Source: Sphingobacterium sp. UBA1575 (GTDB taxonomy: Bacteria > Bacteroidota > Bacteroidia > Sphingobacteriales > Sphingobacteriaceae). From it: a DNA stretch of 5,976 nt. Within the stretch, counting starts at the first letter, position 1, and the number at the start of each line of letters is the position of its first letter. Below, in pieces: positions 1 to 5,573 of this stretch. The DNA lies in NCBI GenBank assembly GCA_002322865.1, contig DCOH01000048.1, positions 113,559 to 119,534 of the forward strand, read 5' to 3'. Under the pieces are notes generated by a model, which saw only the letters and a program-made list of their open reading frames with translations, searched no databases and had not been told where the DNA came from. Both the position numbers and the translations under genes were made by a program.

Positions 1-140
1 TCCAATTTGGATTTAAAAGAAGGATTTGTTACATGCTGATCGGAATGGCCATAAGAAGATTGATCTGATCTTTGTTCATGTTGATCCGGTCTGTTTTCAT
101 TTGGCTGTTGCAGATTGAATTCATTTTCATTTGATTCCAT
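1..140 (-). CDS. 5' end of an unidentified leftward gene, hydrophilic N-terminus (partial)
   Basis: Reading the minus strand, an ATG at 140-138 opens a frame that stays open to the window edge, giving 46 complete codons. The peptide begins MESNENEFNLQQPNENRPDQ and is rich in Gln, Asn, Asp, Glu, Ser and His, with almost no hydrophobic residues until a basic stretch (PSFKSKL) at residues 40-46. It has no signal peptide and no recognisable domain in the visible part. Such a disordered, polar tail ending in lysines could precede a membrane segment or a folded domain, but that is inference only. There is no clear Shine-Dalgarno site before the ATG, which is normal in Bacteroidota. It is divergent from the gene at 272. 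Its function cannot be assigned from 46 residues, and the start is the most upstream ATG in the frame. Confidence 0.55.
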   Translation of the reverse strand, partial: MESNENEFNLQQPNENRPDQHEQRSDQSSYGHSDQHVTNPSFKSKL

Positions 141-167
141 AATACTAGTGGATTTAGTGGTTGAATA

Positions 168-196
168 ATTGTCTCCCTAAATATAAAACATATTTG
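168..196 (+). promoter_or_regulatory. Possible Bacteroidota-type promoter for the secreted-protein gene at 272
   Basis: The sequence CATATTTG at 189-196 differs by one base from the Bacteroidota -7 element TANNTTTG, and an ATTG at 168-171 lies 17 bases upstream in the place of the -33 TTTG/TTG element. A start of transcription near 200 would leave a leader of about 70 bases before the ATG at 272. The region is AT-rich, so chance matches are easy. A one-mismatch -7-like sequence (TATATTTA, complement of 178-185) also faces the leftward gene but lacks a clear -33 partner. Confidence 0.3.
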
Positions 197-271
197 CTTA
201 AAAAATTGTTCTCTTAACGGAAAATCAAAACATTTTTTGTATTTTAAGATTTATAAACCAAAGGAAGAATT

Positions 272-772
272 ATGATTAGAGTACTGTTGATCGCGTTTGT
301 GCTATTGATTACAGATGATATTAAGGCGCAAAAATTGGACTTGAATGCTGTTCGGAACGATTTCAATAAAGGGGTAAAGGATGAGAAATTATGCAAACGA
401 TATTTGGATCTTTTGGATGATCAAGCCGACACGCCGGTCGAACGCGGATATGCAGCTGCCTTTCATATGTTCATGGCCAAACATACCACCAATCCCTTCA
501 AGAAAATGGGGTTCTTTAAGGATGGGAGAGACCGATTGGAAAAAGAGTTAAAGGCCAATCCCAACAATGTAGAGCTTCGCTTTATCCGACTCAGCATACA
601 GTACCACATTCCCAAGTACTTAGGCTATCACGAAGCCATCAAAGGTGATAAGGATTACCTCAAAAACAACCTCTACAAATTGGATGATAAGTTTACGAAA
701 GAAAAAATTTACAAATATTTAAAGGGTGCAAATATGTATACTACCGAAGAATTAGCGTTATTAGGTAGATAA
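272..772 (+). CDS. Small secreted protein of unknown function
   Basis: This 166-residue protein has an N-terminal signal peptide: a basic start (MIR), a hydrophobic core at residues 4-14, and a likely signal peptidase I site after IKA at residue 19, leaving a mature protein that begins QKLDLNAVRN. The mature part (about 147 residues) is charged, Lys-rich and predicted mostly helical. Its central portion (residues 91-125) carries NPNNVELRFIRLSIQYHIPK followed by YLGYHE, which has the feel of a TPR-like helical pair and of a conserved block in Bacteroidota hypothetical proteins, though I cannot name a family. One cysteine is present (C41). The start is supported by a purine-rich AAGGAAG at 261-267, four bases before the ATG. 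The gene lies 17 bases before the DUF2807 gene in the same direction, so the two may be cotranscribed and both act in the periplasm or outside the cell. No transfer or damage is evident. Confidence 0.85.
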   Translation: MIRVLLIAFVLLITDDIKAQKLDLNAVRNDFNKGVKDEKLCKRYLDLLDDQADTPVERGYAAAFHMFMAKHTTNPFKKMGFFKDGRDRLEKELKANPNNVELRFIRLSIQYHIPKYLGYHEAIKGDKDYLKNNLYKLDDKFTKEKIYKYLKGANMYTTEELALLGR

Positions 773-789
773 TCAAGTATATTAGCACA

Positions 790-1464
790 ATGAACATTAG
801 ATTCCTTTTCGTAGTAGCCCTGAGCCTATGCGCTCAATTTGCCCTAGCACAGATTAAACAGGTCATCCCTGAAGTTACTTCCCTCGATATTACCGATCGA
901 TTATGGGTTACCGTGATCCCAAGTGATAGCAGTCAGGTAGAGATTAAAGGGGAATTGGCAGATAAAGTGGAGATCATTATCGCAGGAAACAGCCTTCGAT
1001 TAAAAATGAAAGCAGGTTTCCTGATGAAAGGAAATCAGGCACAGGTGATGGTCTATTCGCCAAGCTTGAACCGATTAACCGCCCGTAAAGGCTCCGAATT
1101 ATATGTGGAACAGGAAGAATTACAGGGTGATAGCCTGTTCTTTACTTCGCTCGAAGGCGCTAAGATCCGCGTTAAAGTAGGCAGTAACGCTGTCGAAGCC
1201 ATTGCAGGAACTGGAGCCAGCATCGACTTATTAGGTTCCAGCCAATCTCTATCCGCAACAGCTACTGCCGGAGCTTCCATTTTCGCGAAGGATCTGCAGG
1301 TTAAAACTGCCTTTGCCAGGCTGAATGCCGGTGGAAAAATTGAAGTCAATGCGTCAGAATCGGCAGATGTGGAAACCAGGATGGGAGGGACCATTGAAGT
1401 GTATGGCAAACCTGCACAAACCAAACAGCGTAAAATTGCCGGAGGAAAGATAAATTTTCATTAA
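790..1464 (+). CDS. Secreted DUF2807 (head GIN domain) protein
   Basis: The 224-residue product has a signal peptide with a hydrophobic core at residues 5-19 and a signal peptidase I site after ALA (residue 20), so the mature protein starts QIKQVIPEV. The rest matches the DUF2807 layout, a family common in Bacteroidota and annotated as a putative auto-transporter adhesin head GIN domain: a first beta-rich part (about 24-95, with VEIKGELADKVEI and LRLKMK type strands), then a right-handed beta-helix-like ladder. Turns of the form G-[GAS]-x-[IL]-x-[VLAF] recur at residues 101, 123, 142, 161, 181, 199 and 218, spaced 18-22 residues apart, and the last one runs into the stop codon. There is no lipobox, sorting domain or membrane anchor, so it is probably periplasmic or surface-released. 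The molecular function of the family is not established; adhesion is only a database label. The start codon has no evident Shine-Dalgarno site. It follows the preceding secreted-protein gene by 17 bases. Confidence 0.85.
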   Translation: MNIRFLFVVALSLCAQFALAQIKQVIPEVTSLDITDRLWVTVIPSDSSQVEIKGELADKVEIIIAGNSLRLKMKAGFLMKGNQAQVMVYSPSLNRLTARKGSELYVEQEELQGDSLFFTSLEGAKIRVKVGSNAVEAIAGTGASIDLLGSSQSLSATATAGASIFAKDLQVKTAFARLNAGGKIEVNASESADVETRMGGTIEVYGKPAQTKQRKIAGGKINFH

Positions 1465-1485
1465 TAATGTTTAATTTTCATTAAT
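1453..1485 (+). repeat. Tandem-like 13-base direct repeat AATTTTCATTAAT
   Basis: The sequence AATTTTCATTAAT occurs exactly at 1453-1465 and again at 1473-1485, a 20-base offset with 7 bases between copies. The first copy encodes the last residues of the DUF2807 protein and its TAA stop; the second lies between that stop and the guaA promoter. It may be a small local duplication or just AT-rich chance; there is no T-run or strong hairpin that would make it a standard terminator. Confidence 0.6.
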
Positions 1486-1493
1486 TTATCTCC

Positions 1494-1522
1494 TTAAAAA
1501 TCGTCCGTGATTTGTAACTTTG
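1494..1522 (+). promoter_or_regulatory. guaA promoter with consensus Bacteroidota -7 element
   Basis: TAACTTTG at 1515-1522 is a perfect match to the Bacteroidota sigma-A -7 consensus TANNTTTG. The -33 element is weak: the best candidate is TTA at 1494-1496, 18 bases upstream, instead of TTG. The -7 element ends only 4 bases before the guaA ATG at 1527, so transcription should begin at or next to the start codon. This also explains the lack of a Shine-Dalgarno site. The -7 match is seen directly; promoter activity is inferred. Confidence 0.65.
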
Positions 1523-1526
1523 CGCC

Positions 1527-3077
1527 ATGTCAGAAAAAATAATCATTCTCGATTTTGGATCTCAGTATACGCAGTTAATTGCACGTCGCGTTAGAGAGCT
1601 TAACGTTTATTGTGAAATTCATCCCTTCAACAACCTTCCAGCATTTGATGATACGGTAAAAGGATTGATCTTTTCAGGTAGTCCTTATTCTGTTCGCCAG
1701 GAGGATGCACCTCAAATCGATTTCCAAGCCATCCAAGCGAAATACCCTTTATTGGGGGTTTGTTATGGTGCGCAATATATTGCGCAGAAATCTGGAGGAG
1801 ATGTTTTACCATCAGAAATACGTGAGTATGGACGTGCTAACTTACAGTTCGTAGACCAAGAGAATGCATTATTAAAAGGTATCCCTACGCAATCCCAAGT
1901 ATGGATGAGCCATGGCGATACCATCAAAGAAGTTCCAAGTAATTTCACCATCATTTCCAGTACCGATAAAGTGCGTGTTGCAGCTTACCATGTACAAGGA
2001 ACGAATACCTACGGTATCCAATTCCATCCGGAAGTTACCCACTCTACAGATGGGCAGGTTTTATTGAAAAACTTTGTGATCGATATCTGTGGATGTCATC
2101 AGGATTGGACGCCAGATGCTTTCGTTGAAACTACCGTGCAGGAGTTGAAAGCGCAGTTAGGGGATGACCATGTAATCATGGCCCTTTCTGGAGGGGTAGA
2201 TTCCACTGTAGCAGCGGTGTTGTTGCACCATGCAATCGGCAGTAAATTACACTGTTTCTTTGTAGACCACGGTTTGCTTCGGAAGGATGAGTACGAGCAG
2301 GTTTTGGCTTCCTACAAGAACATGGGATTGAACATCAAGGGTGTAAATGCAAAAGAATTATTCTTTTCTAGACTAGCAGGTGTATCAGAACCTGAACAAA
2401 AGCGTAAAATTATTGGCGCTTCCTTTATCGATGTGTTCGATGAGGCTGCCAAAGAAATACAAAAAGAACTTCCTGAAGGCGCAGAGGCAAAATGGTTGGG
2501 TCAGGGTACTATTTACCCCGATATCATTGAATCCATTTCTGTCAAAGGTCCTTCGGCAACCATCAAGTCTCACCACAATGTGGGTGGATTACCTGATTAC
2601 ATGAAATTAAAGGTTATTGAGCCTTTAAAAACACTTTTCAAAGATGAGGTTCGTCGAGTTGGTAAAACATTAGAAGTTGATCCGGCCATCCTTGGAAGAC
2701 ATCCTTTCCCAGGACCTGGACTAGCAATTCGAGTTTTAGGAGATATTACAGAAGAAAAGGTACGAATTTTGCAAGAGGCAGATGACATCTACATTCGCAA
2801 TTTAAAAGAATCAGGATGGTACGATAAAGTTTGGCAAGCAGGAACAATTTTCTTGCCTGTACAATCAGTGGGCGTAATGGGCGATGAACGTACTTACGAA
2901 CATGTTGTTGCCCTTCGAGCAGTAGGCTCTTTGGATGGCATGACAGCTGATTGGATTCATTTACCGTACGATTTGCTAGCTAAAATTTCAAATGAAATCA
3001 TCAATCATGTCAAAGGAATCAACAGAGTCGTGTATGACATCAGTTCAAAACCACCAGCTACCATTGAGTGGGAATAA
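1527..3077 (+). CDS. guaA: GMP synthase (glutamine-hydrolysing), GuaA
   Basis: GuaA makes GMP from XMP, ATP and glutamine in the cytoplasm, the last step of de novo guanine nucleotide synthesis. The 516-residue length is normal for a full two-domain enzyme (E. coli has 525). Residues 4-190 are a class I glutamine amidotransferase: the nucleophile Cys79 lies in LLGVCYGAQYIA, and His167 and Glu169 in GIQFHPEVTHS complete the triad. The ATP pyrophosphatase domain starts with the P-loop SGGVDST at 221-227, followed by FVDHGLLRKDE (245-255), QGTIYPDIIES (326-336) and KSHHNVGGLP (347-356). The C-terminal dimerisation domain has GRHPFPGPGLAIRVLGD (390-406) and ends with the family signature KPPATIEWE. 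All key residues are present, so it should be active. ATG 1527 is the first in-frame start and gives the usual MSEKIIILDFGSQY opening. The next gene begins inside its 3' end, suggesting coupled translation. Confidence 0.98.
   Translation: MSEKIIILDFGSQYTQLIARRVRELNVYCEIHPFNNLPAFDDTVKGLIFSGSPYSVRQEDAPQIDFQAIQAKYPLLGVCYGAQYIAQKSGGDVLPSEIREYGRANLQFVDQENALLKGIPTQSQVWMSHGDTIKEVPSNFTIISSTDKVRVAAYHVQGTNTYGIQFHPEVTHSTDGQVLLKNFVIDICGCHQDWTPDAFVETTVQELKAQLGDDHVIMALSGGVDSTVAAVLLHHAIGSKLHCFFVDHGLLRKDEYEQVLASYKNMGLNIKGVNAKELFFSRLAGVSEPEQKRKIIGASFIDVFDEAAKEIQKELPEGAEAKWLGQGTIYPDIIESISVKGPSATIKSHHNVGGLPDYMKLKVIEPLKTLFKDEVRRVGKTLEVDPAILGRHPFPGPGLAIRVLGDITEEKVRILQEADDIYIRNLKESGWYDKVWQAGTIFLPVQSVGVMGDERTYEHVVALRAVGSLDGMTADWIHLPYDLLAKISNEIINHVKGINRVVYDISSKPPATIEWE
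1769..1786. repeat. 18-base perfect palindrome inside guaA
   Basis: TGCGCAATATATTGCGCA reads the same on both strands with no spacer. It lies in the guaA coding sequence directly after the codons for the catalytic Cys79 and Tyr80, covering most of the codons for GAQYIAQ (residues 81-87). The codons GCG and CAA/CAG at both ends create the symmetry. It could form a short hairpin in RNA only with a forced loop, so a DNA-binding dimer site is the more natural reading, if it is functional at all. Confidence 0.5.
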
Positions 3078-4320
3078 ACTAAAAAATATTTCTAATCGTG
3101 CATTCACAGCAGTATGCCTTGGGGCAGTACTTGCTGTGAGTTCATGTACGCCAAAAACAACCGGTGTACTTCGTAATCCTACCGTCCACGGAGGTAATGT
3201 AGGATCAGAAACCACGAAACCGACCACCAAAGCGGAAGAAAAAAAGAAAGAAGAAGCCAAAAAAGCGGAATTAAGCCCTAACATTGCCTTATTACTTCCT
3301 TTCCAATTGGATAAAGTGGCAGGGCACAATGTGGTGGAAGCCGATGTGAAACGTTCGGCTTTAGCCTTGGACTTTTATCAAGGTTTTCAATTGGGCGTAA
3401 ATGAAGCTTCCAAGAAAAATGGGAACATTAAAATAAATGTGATGGACTCCCAGGATTCGGAGATTCGCAATGTGACTTTGGCGGCAACGAAGGATGTAAC
3501 GGAGGCGAGTTTAATCGTTGGTCCGGTATATCCAAAAGAGATCCGTTCTTTTGCTCGTGCGAATACCAACAAAAAAGTACTTCAGGTAAGTCCATTGGCC
3601 GCTTCGATGCCAACGGAATTCAATATCAGCAACCTGGTTTCCATTACGCCACCAATCCGCATCCACATGCGTGCCGTAGCGAATGAGATCAATGCGAAAT
3701 ATCGTGCAGGTGATGTGGTTATTGTTTTTGATGCGCGTGATAATGATCACCGTCAATTTATTGAAGGCTTCGATGCTGAGCTCAAGAAGCTCAATCCAAA
3801 TATTATTATCAAGCATATCGCTTCCACTTCCCAATTGGGATCGGCGATGCCTGATGTGGGCTATGCCTTTGTGGTTTGCGGAACGACCGAAAGAACCCAA
3901 CTGCGCTCTTTTGTAAGTACCTTGGATAATTTGGTAAGCAACGGAAACAGCATTAAGTTGTTTGGCCATCCACTTTGGGATAGGATCGATTTTAGTCCAT
4001 ACGATAATTTTTACCGCATGGATCCAACCATTACTTCCGAGAGCCATTTGAAAGTATGGAGTTCCGAGGTGCAGAATTTCCAAAGAAACTATAAAGCGCA
4101 GTTTAAAGTTGACCCTTCGGATTATGCCTATAAAGGTTATGATGCAGGACGCTTCTTTACGACGATGTTGAATAAATATGGCCAGGATTATGCCGAAAAA
4201 ATTGTGGATGAAAAATACAATGGGATCTTTTCCAACTACCAATTCAGCTATAATCCGCAATGGGGCTATGTAAACCAGTCGGTAAATTTTAGGACCTATA
4301 GAAACGGTTCTTTTCAATAA
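3034..4320 (+). CDS. Lipoprotein with a type 1 periplasmic-binding-protein-like domain
   Basis: From the ATG at 3034 the product has 428 residues. A hydrophobic stretch at 24-36 ends in the lipobox VSSC with Cys38 as the lipidated residue. A Pro/Thr/Gly tether and a charged Lys/Glu/Ala segment (66-80) follow. The domain from about 83 to 428 resembles branched-chain amino acid ABC transporter binding proteins (Peripla_BP_6 / LpoA-like fold): NIALLLPFQLD, FYQGFQLGVNEA, SLIVGPVYPKEI, GDVVIVFDARDNDHRQFIEGF and the late motif DYAYKGYDAGRFF (363-375). No LysM repeat is seen, although I recall related Bacteroidota proteins next to guaA that carry one. No permease or ATPase gene is nearby, so transport is unproven; an envelope or peptidoglycan role like that of LpoA is an alternative. 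The start is uncertain: in-frame ATGs at 2992 and 3007 give larger overlaps with guaA, and a TTG at 3064 gives the most typical signal peptide (about 27 residues before the Cys). Residues after Cys38 (TPKTTG) lack the acidic surface-export signal known in some Bacteroidota lipoproteins. Confidence 0.85.
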   Translation: MTSVQNHQLPLSGNKLKNISNRAFTAVCLGAVLAVSSCTPKTTGVLRNPTVHGGNVGSETTKPTTKAEEKKKEEAKKAELSPNIALLLPFQLDKVAGHNVVEADVKRSALALDFYQGFQLGVNEASKKNGNIKINVMDSQDSEIRNVTLAATKDVTEASLIVGPVYPKEIRSFARANTNKKVLQVSPLAASMPTEFNISNLVSITPPIRIHMRAVANEINAKYRAGDVVIVFDARDNDHRQFIEGFDAELKKLNPNIIIKHIASTSQLGSAMPDVGYAFVVCGTTERTQLRSFVSTLDNLVSNGNSIKLFGHPLWDRIDFSPYDNFYRMDPTITSESHLKVWSSEVQNFQRNYKAQFKVDPSDYAYKGYDAGRFFTTMLNKYGQDYAEKIVDEKYNGIFSNYQFSYNPQWGYVNQSVNFRTYRNGSFQ

Positions 4321-4327
4321 TTAGTTC

Positions 4328-5509
4328 ATGCTGGAGTTTAATCCGAAACGAGTTCAGGGACAGGTTCGTAATTTTGAGAGATGCATGGCGTCTTACTCGT
4401 TTAATGAGCCTTTCTCTCGTTACCTGACACAATTCTATAAAAGTAATAAACAGATGGGTTCATCCGATAGACGGATGAATTCCAGGTATTGCTACCATTT
4501 TTTCCGTTTAGGAAAAGCCTTGAAGACATTAAGTCTGCAGGAGCGATTGGTGGTTGCCGAGTTTTTATGTGAAAGTGAAAGTGCCGTTGTGGCGTTGTTT
4601 CAACCAGATTGGATTTCCAGGATTACGGATGATCTTCCTAGTAAGATTACATTTATCAGCAGTATCTATGGGGATTTCCTAGCCAATGTCTTTCCATTGT
4701 TGGATGATCTTTCTCCAGCAATTAATAAAGAAGAATTTATCATTTCCCATTTTGTTCAACCTGATCTTTACATCCGACTTCAGAAGGGCAAAGAGGAGTT
4801 GGTTAGGAAGGAACTGGATCGTCAGGGTGTGGAGTATCAAGTTATTGCTCCTCAGACCTTGGCATTGGCCAATGGGACCAATCTACAGCAGTTCAGAAAG
4901 ATTGAAGGGGCCTATGAGGTTCAGGATCTATCTTCCCAACAGACCTTAGAAGGGGTAGAAATTGCACCTAAAAGCGCTTGGTGGGATTGTTGTGCAGCTT
5001 CTGGTGGCAAATCCCTTTTGCTATTGGATAAGGAACCAGATATTAAATTAATGGTTTCGGATATTCGTTTGAGTATTCTTCGGAACCTGGATGAGCGCTT
5101 TGAAAGGGCAGGGGTGAAGACCTATTTCCGTAAAAAGATCTTGGATCTGAGTACACCGGTTGAAAACCTGATGTCCGGAGAGGCTTTTGATGGGATACTT
5201 TTGGATGCGCCATGCTCTGGTTCTGGAACCTGGGGAAGAACGCCTGAAATGCTTTCCAAAATTGAAAGGTCGGATATTGATGCTTATTCAGCTCTTCAAA
5301 AGAGTATAGCAAGTAATGTGATTCCTTATCTCAAAGTGGGTAAACCATTGATTTATATTACCTGTTCGGTGTATGCACAGGAAAATGAGGAAGTGGTGAA
5401 TCAGTTGGCTGCCGAGTTTGGTATGGAGCTGGAAGAAATGCGGACCATTGCAGGGTATAATAAAAAAGCGGACTCCATGTTCGTTGCCCGCTTGAAAAAG
5501 TCTTCTTGA
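4328..5509 (+). CDS. RsmB/NOP-family SAM-dependent RNA (cytosine-5) methyltransferase
   Basis: The 393-residue cytoplasmic protein has the domain order of RsmB-type enzymes: a helical N-terminal part (about 1-130, including SSDRRMNSRYCYHFFRLGKA, recalling the NusB-like domain), a linker with small beta strands, and a Rossmann methyltransferase domain from about 190. SAM-binding motif I is DCCAASGGKSL (220-230), where Ser225 replaces the usual proline of CAAPGGK. Asp245 in VSDIR is motif II. Motif IV, DAPCSGSGTWGRTPE (293-307), holds one conserved Cys (296). Motif VI, YITCSVYAQENEEVV (343-357), holds Cys346, the position that acts as nucleophile in m5C enzymes of this family. The C-terminus ends with the usual strand SMFVARLKK. 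The likely target is a cytosine in 16S rRNA, but the site cannot be told from sequence. It starts 7 bases after the lipoprotein stop and lacks its own promoter, so it is probably in the guaA operon. Confidence 0.9.
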   Translation: MLEFNPKRVQGQVRNFERCMASYSFNEPFSRYLTQFYKSNKQMGSSDRRMNSRYCYHFFRLGKALKTLSLQERLVVAEFLCESESAVVALFQPDWISRITDDLPSKITFISSIYGDFLANVFPLLDDLSPAINKEEFIISHFVQPDLYIRLQKGKEELVRKELDRQGVEYQVIAPQTLALANGTNLQQFRKIEGAYEVQDLSSQQTLEGVEIAPKSAWWDCCAASGGKSLLLLDKEPDIKLMVSDIRLSILRNLDERFERAGVKTYFRKKILDLSTPVENLMSGEAFDGILLDAPCSGSGTWGRTPEMLSKIERSDIDAYSALQKSIASNVIPYLKVGKPLIYITCSVYAQENEEVVNQLAAEFGMELEEMRTIAGYNKKADSMFVARLKKSS

Positions 5510-5522
5510 TTGAATTCTTTAT

Positions 5523-5547
5523 AATGCTGATTGCATTTCTTTTTTTT
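5523..5547 (+). terminator. Weak rho-independent terminator after the methyltransferase gene
   Basis: AATGC (5523-5527) and GCATT (5533-5537) form a 5-base-pair stem with a 5-base loop, followed after TC by a run of eight T (5540-5547). It lies 14 bases after the methyltransferase stop and is oriented to end the rightward transcript. The stem is short and AT-rich, so efficiency is doubtful. No equivalent T-run follows the stem on the minus strand, so it would not serve the convergent gene. Confidence 0.5.
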
Positions 5548-5573
5548 GGTTAAATTAAGGATCGATCAGAGTA

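Noticed and set aside
1053..1424. Open frame of 123 codons on the minus strand opposite the DUF2807 gene
   Set aside because: The composition is explained by the repeat structure of the plus-strand gene read in reverse, with no independent start signal or motif.
1459..1469. Small inverted repeat CATT-AAT-AATG after the DUF2807 gene as a terminator
   Set aside because: A stem of 4 AT-rich pairs with a 3-base loop and no following T-run is not credible as a terminator.
1465..1526. Purine riboswitch or attenuator ahead of guaA
   Set aside because: The gap is only 62 bases, shows no conserved purine aptamer or terminator hairpin with a T-run, and the -7 promoter element sits directly before the ATG.
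3238..3274. A-rich stretch in the lipoprotein gene as a slippage or frameshift site
   Set aside because: The A runs are broken by G and encode a normal Lys/Glu/Ala tether, the frame is intact on both sides, and no alternative frame product makes sense.
3511..4317. Long open frame (268 codons) on the minus strand opposite the lipoprotein gene
   Set aside because: It mirrors the codon pattern of the lipoprotein gene, has no recognisable domain or signal, and the plus-strand frame has a lipobox and a clear protein family match. It is a shadow.
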